This document shows, one piece after another, positions 46,455 through 59,479 of a stretch of 64,000 nt of DNA; the first letter of the stretch is position 1; each line of letters starts with the position of its first letter. The translations under genes and the position numbers were made by a program. The stretch comes from Phoronis australis. Taxonomy: Eukaryota; Phoronida; Phoronidae. The notes under the pieces were generated by a model, which was not told the origin of the DNA, made no database searches, and worked only from the letters and a program-made list of their open reading frames with translations. The stretch is from the NCBI GenBank assembly GCA_002633005.1, contig NMRA01000752.1:58689-122688 (forward strand). The letters run 5' to 3'.

Positions 46455-49400
46455 GAGACAGTCCATATAAAAACCAGTAGATTTTCAAAAATCAGTCTAT
46501 ACGTCAAAATTTAAAATAACTTCATTTTTTGTACATGAGTAGGTATCCTAACATAAATCCAAATGCCAAATTTTGTGCACTCAATGACTCCTAATTTCGC
46601 CGCTGGAGCATGATAACACAAATTGGCACAATTGGGCATATTAGCTGTCTCAAAAATCGCATGCTTTCAGCAACAAAAATGAGTAACATACAAAATAGAT
46701 CGAAAGCTATATTTTGGTGGTTGGAATAACCAACGTATACTGTACATAATTATGTGCCATTTATCAAAATCTGACAGTTTTGTGCTAGACAGGGGAGATA
46801 ATCCACAGACCACTTTTGGGGGCTAATTTTAGTGGCCATTTTTGTGACCTTCTCACTGCCATAAAACACCTTGTAGCCTTATGTGACGTTTTGAACGTAC
46901 AGTTAAAGAGTTAGTCTTGATGACTGAGCAATAAAAAATCTTGCCTCAACTTTGCACCTTAGTGAAAATTGTCTTGCAAAACTGTCTATTTTCATAGTTT
47001 GGAAATGACGAACAGACTTTACAGACCATTTGAACAAACTTTTAGGCAAGAAGTCTGCTTTAAATAGTTATAGAAACCAAGTCTAAACTCTTTCAAATGA
47101 AAACAAGATGTTTTCCGGATTTATTACGCGGCTAGTATCAAAACTGAACCCGATGACCTTTGCCCACCTTTGAGGGAGTCAGTTGAGGTTAAGCTTGAGG
47201 ATATATAAAAAAGGTACGTGTAACCCTCTTGTATTCTTTCATTTCTTTTGCATTATCAGGTTAATTTAAACACCCTGTAGAAATTTTAAATGGAAATACA
47301 TGTAGATGCCTTTAAGATTAAACGAGAATGAATTGATAGTTGTAATGACTGGTTTTGAGAGAAGCAAGCGCATTTTAAAAAGACAAAATGGCGGACGATT
47401 TCGATGGGCCTTCATGTTCCTTTAGAGTTTATTCTGCAAAAAATCCGATCACAAAAGCTTTGTGCTTTAGTGAGTTATGTCAAAGACACCACTGAACATT
47501 TGCGATACAGGAAACTACCTCATAAAACAAGGCCTGTGCCAGAGTACGCACTCGTACTACCCAGATTCGGTGAATTTCTGACTGAACAGGACCAGTCATG
47601 GAAGAGTCAGGTAATGCTGGATGTTACTACTCTGCTCCTCTCCTCCTGAACGTAGCAGCCTTGTCAAATTCTACCGGCATTTCTGTTTCGAGATATGACT
47701 TAAGTAAAAGTCAGAATGGAAAGGATCTCTGTGATGGCAAGATCGCTCCACTCAAACAACATGCAAAGTACTTTGCAACCGAAGGTAACAATATCATAAA
47801 GTTTCTGGATTTGAAAGAAGCATTACTTTCCACTGGCCATGTGAAGGGATGTTATGTGTATGCATGTTCAGTCAATGCAACAAAGTCTTTTCCAAAATAC
47901 TCAGTTCCTGGTATAAGCACATTCAAAAATTCCCACTATTCCACCCAAGGAATTCGCGTGTGGAAATCATTCCATGCAGGTGACGGTAAGTTCGTACAAG
48001 TACTGGGAAAATGGGAAACCTATTTCTCTAAAATACACTAACATCTCTAGACGTGGCGGATTTTCATTACCAAGAATTAAGGTTGGCATTGTATCTAGTG
48101 AAGAGCCTCAACAAAGTTCCCTTGTACCCAGCAAGGTTACTCGAATTTTTTCTTGCTACAGACGTAGAACTAGGTCAGCATTTGGATGTGGGTAACTACA
48201 CTGAACATTTACAGAGGGAAACCACGTATGACCACATCGCACGGCAGTGGTCAGAAGTGCTTTCAGATGCAAGAACCGGAGCGTCATTTGAGGCAGCCTC
48301 AGAGTACTATTTGGATGAGACGAATGATGAAGCAATAGGTTAGGCATTGAAAACAGGTAACGTGTCAACAAGATTTTAAGCAAAGGTAAAGAACTTTGTG
48401 ACGAACATATTCGATGAAGGAGATAAGTCAGGTAAAAACGTTCACCCTCGGAAGACCCAAAATGGAGAAAACATTACGAGAACCCACTGGTAAAGTGTTT
48501 ACCTGTGATATTAAGTGAATCGCATATTGGTGGATTTTTTCGAGGTTGTCTGCAGCAATGTTTATGACGATGCAATTTCTGCTGAAGATGTTGTTATATC
48601 GTTAGGTTTACTGAATGAAGTGGTAAATGAGCTCAACGTTTAGCCTAGTTTTGTATCATACCAGTCAAAGATGTGTGATATATGAAGTCGAGACCGTTAC
48701 TTCTGTTTACTTCATGTCTGTCATGAATGAGTCATTAAAAAATTGTCTCTCGTGAATCATTTTCTAATGACTGTGAATGTGTACCTTTTTATACCACTGA
48801 TGATCACACTGACAGAAATATTCAGCGTTAGGGTGCCCGGTGTGTGGGGGGAACACCAGATTTCTGGCGACTGGTGGCGACTAATATTTGTAGAAACCAG
48901 CAGGGACATTACAATATGAACCCAAAGTTACAATGACTATTGACAAGTTGAAAGATTTTTTGCACTGAACACTAGGGGGGCCATATCCACCTTGGGTGCC
49001 ATCCTTTGCCTGTGGCACCAACAAGGCAGATAGAAAACAAGGCAGGGGTGAGTTCAGTAACACTAGAACCTCTTTAAAATTTATCCAAAACCACGTGTTC
49101 TCATTTGAAATGCAGGGCAATATCTCGCGAAGTCTTGAATTATAGTAAGGTACTCGTGTTACTGCTCTTATTCTAGATGCGTCTTCAGTCTCTACGCAAA
49201 CAAAAGCAGCGCCATCTACTCATTTAGAACCCCGCATGCCAGTTGATTTACGTTACATATTTTTTGTAATAAGCAATAATCATCAATGCCGTTTTCAGAG
49301 AATGGTAATTAATAATGCTGTCTGCCTTTTCTCCAAAAACAAGGTTTTTATTTCGTGTTTCGCAAGCTAATTATATGTTCCAAGAGCCCCCTATTGGCAG

Positions 49401-49957
49401 CAGAGGCAACTGAGAACATGCAAAAAGGACGAAGTGCATTTCGTGTAATGCTTCGTACGCATAAACTACATTACAGGCAAGATTTTTTATTTTAGATTAT
49501 AAACAGGTTAGGAATGACTAAACAAATTATTATAAAGTCAATTTCAGAAAAGGTGCGTTATGGCTTCTACAGAGTGCCAAATTTGGCCGAAAATGGCTTC
49601 AGTCAAAACCTGAAAAATAGCCGTTTTTGCCTCACAAATTCAAAACGCACAAATTTAAAAATGGATTTTGAAAATGATGCCGTTGAATTATTCAGCCACT
49701 GCGCTTTCATTTCGTATTATTAATTTGTTTTGACCTTACCACACATGCTAGTAAAATGCATTCAAACAGGCCTACTTCAACGCCCAATTTTGTTGCAAAA
49801 TGGAGGTACAGGTCATAAAAAGAAAAATAATGAATGAAAATTCTTAAAAAGTGAGGTTTTTCTACATCTCAACAAACCAAATTCATGTGCTAAGTTTCAA
49901 AAAAATCGGTGATTTTGAGTATAGACTCTACCTGTTGGTTTTTATATGGAGTCACTC
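46455..49957 (+). mobile_element. TTAA-flanked DNA transposon with decayed transposase
   Basis: The ends GAGACAGTCCATATAAAAA and (reverse complement) GAGTGACTCCATATAAAAA match with three mismatches over 21 bp. TTAA stands outside on both sides (46451-46454 and 49958-49961). The weaker similarity goes on for some 30 bp inside. A transposase-like piece lies at 47598-48041. The TTAA duplication suggests a piggyBac- or Kolobok-type element, but the ends differ from those of the P2X7-domain element, so it is another family. Confidence 0.8.
47598..48041 (+). pseudogene. Transposase fragment with GKDLCD block, catalytic Asp apparently lost
   Basis: The frame reads GNAGCYYSAPLLL, ISVSRYDLSKSQ, NGKDLCDGKIAPLKQHAKYF, LKEALLSTGHVKGCYVYAC and GIRVWKSFHAGDGKF. 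From memory of invertebrate transposon proteins, the block S-D-N-A-G-C-Y-H, a D-F-S-x-x-Q, G-K-D-x-C-D-R-x-I-A and G-x-R-V-W-K-x-F occur in this order, and I take the first Asp as part of an RNase H-like catalytic centre. Here that block reads SGNAGCYY. Upstream the homology is broken; 47404-47649 in another frame may hold more. No complete frame exists. Assignment to a DDE transposase is inference. Confidence 0.5.
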
Positions 49958-49961
49958 TTAA

Positions 49962-52467
49962 TACGCCTACATATTCTTAATTTGAAAAGGTGTCATTTAT
50001 GGTAAATAATCTTTAGTTTATGTCACAGAACAAAAACTATTTTGCTTGATAAATTTGTAGTAATAGTGGTCTCAATCTCAAATGTAGTGGCAGTAGTTTT
50101 TACCAACGTGTGAGTGATCAGCACAGTGTGACTGCTTTTTATTAACTTCTAAGCCTATTTTGAGATCCTTTTATGTAGAATCATGAGCAGTGATTGGAGT
50201 TTGAGAAATATAAAAATGGAAATATTGCCTGTGTTCTGTAATTTATTTATCTTGAAAATTCAAATGTTGCGCAGATTTCAGAATCTCACATTTTCAAGAT
50301 TCTTGAATTGGAGATTTTAGAAAAGAAAAATTTTTTACTCTTCCAATTACGTGCTATTTCAAACAGGAAGCGTCAAATGAAATTTTAGCTCTACGGTAAA
50401 GAAGACGCTTTTCAATTTCAAACAAAAATATTGCCAACATGACCATTCCTCTATTTTTCAAAGGCTGAACTACTGTATTAAGGATGATAAAAATGTTTCT
50501 ATGTTTTAAATTGTTTGAAGGCAGCTGCACAGTGCAATCAATGCTAATAATGATGCTCATTTCTCTTAATGCTTATTTTTGTTCCTGAGCACTTAGACAA
50601 AATGAAATTCCAGTTGTTGGCCACAGTGTGTGCCAAGGTGAAGAGCATTTTGGTTATCTATTTCAGTTAAATAGGATTACTGTAGCAAGGTGTTTAGATA
50701 AAACGGTATTTAGGTTGTCAAAACTTTTTTTTTAATTTGGGTAGGGTGCAGGCTTGCAGAGATAATTTTTTAACTTTGTCTTTGCCATTAAAGGTGGGCT
50801 CAAAATTTGTGTTTCCTGGTTAACTCATTAAAGACATTGAACGGTTTGTATGCAAACTGTACAGCGAGTCATCAACAGTTAATAAAGCACGCCACCACAT
50901 ATTCAGGTTGAAGTCTGTGATCTGCCTCCTCATCATGATTGTTTGCTGCTACATCCTAAAAGAGCAAACTACCAGTGTGCCATTCAAAAAGGAGCCTTGC
51001 AACAGCATATCAGTGCACCATGTCCAGCTGCTAATGGGTGACTTTTGGAGCGGGGTATTCTGATGCTCCAATGGGTGACTCTGCCTTCAGCCCCAGAAAA
51101 TGCCATGAAAATGCTTTTTAATGGCAAGTGTAAAAGAAGTTGTAATAAAAAGGTGCTCTTGTTTGAAGTCAGGCATACCATGCTCTAAGTTGTGTGAATG
51201 TCCAGACTGCGTGTGAACACGTTGTCTCAGTCAAAAAAAAACTTTTGATGACAATAATGATATAAATGATGATGGAGTAGATGAAGAAACATAATAAGTG
51301 TATGCTATGTTGTTAAAGAACTTTAAATTTTCAACCTAATGGAGAATATTGACAGCATCTTTTTTCGTGCTCATGACTGACACTGCTCGGTGTGTCGTTC
51401 CCTGTGACAGTTGAGGGATAATGTTAAGTAATTATGACAATTAATGAAATTGATGAGAGAAAATGTGTTGCAGAAGCATTGGAAATGTGTGGTATTTACA
51501 TGTAGGTTGTGATGTCAAATCTTTATCAAGTTCCGTATGGTTAACAGTATAGTTCTTTTTCTAGTTCAGGATATAGTAGTATGTTTTCTGGCCAACAGGA
51601 GGCGCTGCTAAACGTTTACTTTTTCTCTTTTCCGAGCAATTTTCCAACTAATGTCACAATATTTATCGCTTTCCTTGCTCAATAATTTCAAATGAACAAA
51701 ACCCAATCAGATTATCATTCAGTTTTTGTCTAGTGTTGTTGCTTTTTGAAGATTGGTTTTCTGTGTCAAATTTTGCAAAAAGTCAGATTTTTTGGGGCCA
51801 AATTTCTCGAAAACGTGCAAGTCAAACCTTGGGAACTTTTTAGATTCTTAAAGTATACTACTTAATTACCTTAAAAACACCAAAATTATCTTGCCCCCAA
51901 AAAGTGGTCACGGAAGTGATTTTCTAGGCTTCCTAGAGTCGAATGGACTATGGCCTATGTCTGTATTTGTTATTATTATTATTATTACTATCGCACAGTG
52001 TCTGGTTGATCAAGAGTGTCCTTAACACAAAGCTTCGTTAGAAATAGTTTGTTGAATTAGAACAGAAATTTGAGCAAAAGTAACATAACCGGAATGTTGT
52101 TTGTCAAAAAGTACAGCAAAGCTAGTGAGAATTGGGCCTACTGTACTCTAGAAATTTAACGATTTAATCAGTTTACGGAAACTAAAGTATAATGGCACAC
52201 TACAATCATTATTTCTTTATTCAGCACTCTCAAGTCACCACAAAATTTTGGATGATATGCTTCACCCAAGTGTCACATTGCTTTCGTATTTCATGCTTCA
52301 ATGTCATATTGGGTCAGGGGCAAGTTTTAGTCAAAAATTGGTCTAGGTGCATTGCTTATCCCAGGCCATCAGCTGTAGCTGAGTCCAAGCCAGCTACAGC
52401 TTCTTTCAGTAAAGTAAATTTTATGTAATCAGGGCCCTTCAAAAAGATCTCTGCAGTGTAGGCTTTT
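49962..52467. other. AT-rich intergenic DNA, nothing recognised
   Basis: A short (TTA)n run lies near 51970-51990. Long Ts and As dominate, and the open frames are short. CTAGAGTCGAATGGACTATGGCC at 51937-51959 may be the end of an element whose other end I could not find (partial word AGGCCATAGTCC also at 39522). Confidence 0.45.
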
Positions 52468-52469
52468 TA

Positions 52470-55400
52470 CAGCATACTTCACGAATTTTTGTCCGACCTG
52501 TCGATGACAGGCCGTCGACCGGTCGTCTAGCCGACCAGCAGCCGACCAACAGTGGTAGACTAGGAGCCGTCTGCTGAGTCGCCTCTGTGGTCGGCACTTG
52601 GGTCGGCTAAGTGGTCGCTAAGCGTAGATGACCATTTTATGACTTAGCGGGTGATTTTTGGACAAACAAACATTAACTGTTCGCTGTTCGTTTACCAGTG
52701 GCAACTCCGGTCTTGACATCGGTTTATAAACTTTTGTTCAACTTTTGAATGGAAGTACATGTAAAATCGAATCAACCTACAAATACGAAGTGCGTTAAAT
52801 TACACCAGCCTAAAACCTTATGTTGAATTAATGACAGCCTGGTAAAATCAAACGTTAAGTGATATTGCGGAGGCATAATTTCTAACTTTTGATATGAGAC
52901 TTTTTATATAGTACATTATGCATTAAAACAAGCACGAAATTTGAAATTTACAGCAAAATTGCATGAAAATCAGAATACAACACTGGATATTTTACGACCT
53001 CATATGTTTTCATGCCGCGGAATGCTCAACAAGCAGCACGCATTTGCGCTCATCCGTTATTGCTCTTGATCATCACTTCATCACGCTGTATTTTGCGCTT
53101 TACCACAGATAATTATTGTTTATTTGTGTATAATTTCTTAATATGTTGGTACAGCAATAGAACCCAAGTTTATTTTAGGAACAACATAAACAATGGCTTG
53201 AACATAGCGCCGATATTAAATCATGGGCGCATGAAAACGGAAGACTGTGATCGGTTTATAGTGTCATCCATCATCATTTTGAAATTGTTGTCACTTTCGC
53301 AGTAAACAAATTTTCGAAGCTAGGACCTTCCTATGTAGCCAGTTAGCTGTGAAGACTATTTTCAAAATATAGTAAGGTGCCACTGCGTATTGAGCTCAAA
53401 CAGACCTCGAAACTTCACACAGCCCGGATAGTTACGCTTGTCACCTCCTCGAAAAGCTTGTATCAACATGAGATCAAGACCGGCGAGTCTGCATGCAAAT
53501 TCTGGAAGTCAATTGGCATTCAAGTTGCCCGTTACGGCCGTGTAAGCGAAAAACATCCGACGTCATCTTCTTGCGTAATTCTCTGCCTTTTGTAACGAAA
53601 AAACGTGTGTCGTCGTTTTGAAATTAGTTCATTCGTGACACGAGCCACTTTCAAAATGTTTTCGACATCTCCCGTGACAACATTTCAGCAAAATTTGTTC
53701 TAAAATTCGGTTCACTGATATCAAAATTCCAAAAACATGTAATGAAGTGAAACCAATTCTGACCATTTATCGTGATGTTTACGCAACCTCGAGGGAGAGC
53801 GTTTGATTGAAGAATCTGGGAAAAAGAAACTGGCTAATAGGTGACGCAATATTTCATTGCGTCCAAAGTCGACGCAAAAGAACACACCATAATTTTAGCA
53901 GCAGAATAATTGTCGAAAACCAATTTTTGCAACGCTGGTAAATAATTTAGATTACTCTAGGAAGATTTTATTCGGTCAGTTTTTACCCACAACGGCGCAA
54001 ATTTGTATATTCAATTTAGTAAACAGCTTCGCACCAAGGCTAGAGCCTTCCGAGCCCTTTGGCGTAAGAACAAAATACTTGGCGTTTCGCGTATACTCTA
54101 AGGGGTAAAACTTTGAAAATAATATTTTCGGGGTAACCTGGTACATGTAATCCTAAAAAGTAGTCTGTGTTTTCATGTAGAGCGTAAAAATTATTAACCT
54201 AGTGATTCAAAAAGAACACTCTCGCGAACGAAAACGCACACAATTTTCAGCTCTATTACCCTAGTTAAAAACAACTTCTATAAGTTTATTGCGTCGGATT
54301 CTAGTGATCACCAGGGTCAAAACTTTTAAGGGGGCGCAATTTCAAACCTTTGGCATGACTCTGTGATATAAAAATGGAATTAGACCGACTTTAATTCATC
54401 AGCAATGTAGACACAACAGTTAAAGACACTGACTGCGTTTGTTAACGTCTTGTGGCAATGATAAAAATAAATGTTTCTACTATGATTGATAACAAGTTTT
54501 ACTCTGATGAGGTATGATGCAATATGCATGTCTAATATGCAGATCGGCAGTTGCAAAAATATTTACTGGGTTTAATGAATCCGTTTGATATGAACCACTG
54601 CAAAAGTATGATTACTAATTGTACATTTGAAGCACGCCTCATTAGAATAAAAACATACACATGCTTGATGATCCTGGGAGTACCTCTATTACAGACATGA
54701 ATGAAGATATATAGTTGTTACGCCATAGAGGATAATAACGCTTACATAATATCCCACTGAACCATCTACATCAGGCATATACAAAGGATACAGTATTTCA
54801 AAAGAATCCACAACTACTCGTTTTTCGTAGTCATAACTACTTATTTTTCACAGTATTACTAAATCACGAACACCTAGATCTATTTAAGAAGTTACACAGT
54901 ACGCTGCTACACAACCTGCTCTCCCACATTTATGGGAGGCCTAATTTGCAAAATTCAACGACATATATTTTCCATGCAAGATTGAAACAAAGCGAAGCAT
55001 GTTAACTCTCCAGGACCAAAAATAAATATCTCAAAACCAGAAATTTTACTTAAGCAGGAATTAAAACAATCCAATACATTGTGATTGTTTTCACACAGAA
55101 GACCAAAAAAACAAATAAAGACCAAAATTCACCACGTCAAGACTGAAATCTATCACATCAGCACCTATAATTTATCAAGTGAGGACTAAAAATCCTTCAC
55201 TTCAGCATCAAAATAAAATACGACCGAACTGAATATTTAATAAGCCAGGTTCAAAAACTTACCACGTCAGTAACTTTACACGCCAGAACACCACGTCACC
55301 ATCCCCAAGCATTGATCCTTCAAAGCGATAATGTCCGTACTATACGTATAAACAAGGGCTAAATGTTCAACCTCTTATCGACGAGACCTATTATCTTGGA

Positions 55401-57071
55401 AATGCGGTTGAATTTATTTCGTCTAATCCACGTTTTACAATAGATGCCAATGTATAGGTACACACTTTATTGGCGTCATTGCATAATGGGTGACCACGTA
55501 GCCTCCGGGCATGAAAACAATTCACTCCTGGCGTGATAAGTTTTCTGATGCAATAAATCCTGGTTGTCTATTGTTTTTGATTCTACAGAGATTTCAATTC
55601 CGGAATAGAAAATGCGTGTACTGGATTTTTCCGCTTCAACTTTCCATTCAGCTAACTAGTGCACAGCACAGTGTTTTTACTATCCCGTGGCGGCTCCACT
55701 GCAACGAATTACTTCTGGTACAACCTTCCGTAAATGACGTTCGTATTTTGCACATTTCTTCGGGGTAACAGTTTTCCAAGAGCTATATATTCATTAGACA
55801 AGTTTCTGTGTGGCATTCGGTTTTATTTTCTTTCTCAGGTAGTCCTTGAGCTCATGCTCAGAATATTTTGAAAACGCAACTCTTTCTTTACGCAGATACC
55901 GTTTTCTGCCCGTGGGCACCGACTCGCTGAATTCATCAACCAAACATTTATTTTTGAAAATGCCCTCAAAAGGGTACTTTTAAAACACAGTGTTGACCAT
56001 AGTCGTCAGTGTAAAAAAGCGAAATGAACAAATTTGTACACACTGCTCAAGGCACTGTTGTGGACATACGGAAACGCCAACGTCTCTGTCTTACAACGCT
56101 CCGTGTGCTTGGCATATCTGATGAAGCGTTCTCATGCTGGAAACTTTTTTAAGACTGAACACCGTTTCAAAAAATTATATTTTTTCTTACAGCTGAGCAC
56201 AGAATAATTATTGTGCGATTTTAGGACTGAAACGGAACCAAATCTCGAGTGGTGACTCATTAGAATGGACAAAACTCGGGGAGGGGTGGCGATACAAGCA
56301 AGATTTTTTATTTTCGCGCCAAACATGTAGTTGCCACTTCTCATTTAGCGTCACTTGCTACCTAAGGTGGCCAGATCATACGCTGTAAATATCACCAGAC
56401 GCTTTGCTTCTCAAAAGTGCACCTTGATGTATTTTCTACCATTTTTGCCATCGCAATCGCTTTACCAAAGATTCACGCACATATGCCGCGTAGAGACAAA
56501 TGCCTCTTCACCACGTATTCACATCTTCCCGTTCACAATTGTTTTATTTTACATAATTTGTCAATATGATGTTGACAGAAAATATTTATTTTTGGAACAA
56601 CGTGAACGACCAACTGATAGTGGCCTACGTGTCCATGTAACTAGCCCAGATTTTAACGTCACCGATACATGAAAACAGAATGCGCAAAGCTACAATTGAC
56701 TGAAGCCTCAACAGTGGCCATTCCGTGTTTGATGTCACCGTCTTAGTTCGTGGAAATCGTAACCATAGTATGAATTCGAAGTTAGAGCCATCTACGTCCG
56801 TGGGTTTAGGGCATTCTGGACAGTTAATTTCGCGCCTGTACTGCAAGGGTCAATACTATGAAAGTAAAATCCCCGGATGTTAGAACTCTTCGCGGTGTAA
56901 TAACTCACCCACTAATCCATCATCATGGGCGCGTAAATAGGAGACCGGTGAATAACTTAAAAAACGCAAAAATGATGCAGTTTGACGTTACACAAACAAA
57001 ATCAATTGTGGGCGAAGACTGCGAAAAATAGCCGCGTTTACAAAATGTCTACAGCGTTGTATTGACCGGGA
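52470..57071. mobile_element. GTCGGC-rich TIR transposon, copy 3 (right end missing)
   Basis: The left end CAGCATACTTCACG with TA outside, the GTCGAC/GTCGGC words and the body match copy 2 from 32866 onward. At 53215 it reads through the site that holds the TTAA element in copy 2. Relative to copy 2 it has about 2.1 kb more (about 53876-56015) between GACGCAATATTTCATTGCG and ACACACTGCTCAA. Similarity stops abruptly at 57071 (ATTGACCGGGAA), so the last 440 bp with the right inverted end are absent. An open frame in the extra part (55511-55768) has no recognised motif. Confidence 0.8.
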
Positions 57072-57783
57072 ACATAACACTAAAACCTCGTGAGAGACCG
57101 TCTCGAGTTGGCAGCTCGAGCAACTCGGGGCGGTCTGGGATCAAGAGAAAAACCACAGGGTAGATCTCTGGTCGACAGATCTATTCGGTCGATTACATTT
57201 TATTGCCCGTGAAGGCTGCCTGAAGAAATATGACTCGCGCGTTTGTATTTTCGCCTTTCTCAACGACCTGTAAAAGATTCATCAACAAATTCCTCGTAAA
57301 ACTCTAAAAACAAGCGTTTTTCTCCCACGAAAACCGATGAAGTTTTGGCTGAGATATTTCACTTTCAGTCCAGGCTAGCCCTGCACACTGGAGAATCGTC
57401 ACAAAAAATTACTACGCGGTAATGCGGTTTCACTGTCAACAAAGGAAGGCGTCAAAATCGACTTATAATTGACCTATCGCCAAGATTATGACGGACGGCT
57501 TAATTGACCAATCAGAACAAAGCATTCTTGGCACACCTTCGTCTGCGTTTCCAAGCCGCCATTATACCCGACAAACCACACGTAGTCGAGTAAAACTTAC
57601 TTTAGTCTATAGATCAAGAAATTGTCCGCTAAGAATGGGGAAACGGTGTTAATATGGCGTGTGTAGCACCGACAGCCGCTATGCTGCTCCAGAATAATAT
57701 CCCGTCATTTTTTGGCATGTCCTAAGCCGAAAACTGATGTTGAAAAGCTTAAACTATGGATCAAACTGTAGGCCCTTACAAAC
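57072..57783. other. Intergenic DNA, nothing recognised
   Basis: Sequence after the truncated element shows no gene. CGAGACGGTCTC-like words near 57095-57130 form a short imperfect hairpin (GTCTCGAGTTGG, GCTCGAGCAACTC). Confidence 0.45.
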
Positions 57784-58100
57784 ATGAACTTAAGTTTTCA
57801 TCGAAAAACTTAAGTTTTTGGTGTGAAAAACTTAAGTTTTCATTCACGAAAACTTAAGTTTTTGACGAAAACTTAAGTATTTTGGAACAAGTTTTTTGGA
57901 ACGAACTTAAGTTTTCATAACTAAAGTTTTGAAAACTTAAGTTTTTCAAAAACTTAAGTTTTCTGAAAACTTAAGTTTTAAAAACTTAAGTTTTGGAACA
58001 AGTTTTTAGTAACAAACATAAGTCATCAAAACTTAAGTTTTTGAAAACTAAGTTTTCCGAACATAACTTTTCAAGGAACTAACTTTTGAAAACTGCAGTT
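57784..58100. repeat. Array of AAAACTTAAGTTTT palindromes
   Basis: The 14-bp palindrome AAAACTTAAGTTTT or a close form occurs 11 times with an intact CTTAAG between 57787 and 58040, then decays into forms such as AACTAAGTTTTC and AACTGCAGTTTT up to about 58100. Spacing is irregular (about 15-40 bp), with GGAACAAGTTTTTT joining pieces. It is not a simple tandem repeat. Confidence 0.9.
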
Positions 58101-58110
58101 TTCTAAAAGC

Positions 58111-58974
58111 AATAAGTTTCAATAAGACAGGCATTCAAAAATTTCGACTTTCACTAAAACAAGAGTGGAGTACAGTTACAAATTTAATGATTCTGATAAA
58201 GATTTAACAAACTAGACTTCTATTAACATTTCATTAACAGTGATTATTTGCAGAAAATAAAATGCACTTCCTAAAATACACTAGATCCTTAAAATAAGTG
58301 AACATAAGTGAAATATCAAAATCTTAAAAACCATTTCAAAAATCAGTTCATCAAGAGTCATGCATACAATGCAGTGAAAACTAAATGAGGGTAATAATAT
58401 AATTGCATCGTTCTCAGTCTGTGACAATTATGCGATAACTGAGGGAGAAAAATGGAGTGTACAAAAAGAGAAATCACTATCAAATCATGAAACACAACCA
58501 AAGAAAATGTGGTTACATAGCCAGGAAGGACTACAACAAAAGTCTACATTTCAACAGCAGACTTTTTCGACTAAAATTAAAGCAATGACACCAAGAATAA
58601 CAAATCACTTAATATGCAAAATCCAAGAATATCCGCAGAGACAAAAGCATAACATAAAACGTAACAGGTAACTAAAAGTTTATCGACAATGGCCACAGAT
58701 CTGATTTTGGGAAGTACAATACTTATACTAGAAATAGTGCTTAGAATCACTTGTAATTGTTTTCAACCTTAAAAATATCAATTTAAAAGTCAAAGTTTCG
58801 TTTTCGTGACAATTATAATAACAGAAAATCCAAAACACTCCATGGTGCGAACAAGTTTCACTAAAAGTAAGTACAACCTGGTTATACGAGATGAAAATTA
58901 GAAAACTTAGACCTTTGACCACAAAAATATTCTTTTTCCTTTACTTTAAAGCTACTGAACTTCATACACATATC
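58111..58974. other. AT-rich intergenic DNA, nothing recognised
   Basis: No exon or repeat could be supported. Confidence 0.5.
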
Positions 58975-59479
58975 TATAGGGCCTTTCATACTAACATCGA
59001 CGCCTCGAAGTTTTTGGGAGTTAATGTCAGTATGAACGCTTAAACTTTGGTCCTGGAAGGAAGTTAACAGCGCCAGTTAACTTCGCACTAAACAGGTGGA
59101 TTTAATTGCTTAGCGTCAACGCTACCAAGCAGTATAAACGATCAACTTCGGTCCTATCGAAGTTATTGCCAGGGGCCACTGTTATCATTAACAATTGCAT
59201 AGTAGTGTGATGACTAATAGTTGCTTATACCTTGCTATAATAATCACCAATCAATTTAAAAATAAGTTTTATGTCAATTAACACATGTAAATGTTCCCAA
59301 GTTGTCACATCTTAGCGTGCAGTGCTACCTTGCGATACCTTCGATCACGACAGCGTCACCTACTGTTTACTTTGAAGTTCATTAACTACCGAAGCCATAA
59401 TGAACGGTCCAGTTAACTTCGCACTATATGCCGATGCTCCTCTTAGACAAGAGTTAAGTCAATGTGAAAGGGTCCTATG
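58975..59479. mobile_element. MITE-like element with ATAGGGCCTTTCA ends
   Basis: The left end TATAGGGCCTTTCATACTAA and the right end (reverse complement ATAGGACCCTTTCACATTGA) are imperfect inverted repeats. CCAGTTAACTTCGCACTA occurs twice inside, near 59075 and 59410, and CGAAGTT recurs in both orientations. No protein is visible. Confidence 0.55.

Noticed and set aside
39522-51959. Word AGGCCATAGTCC near 39522 and inverted near 51950 as ends of one giant element
   Set aside because: Similarity does not extend beyond about 12 bp, and two complete elements with their own ends lie between.
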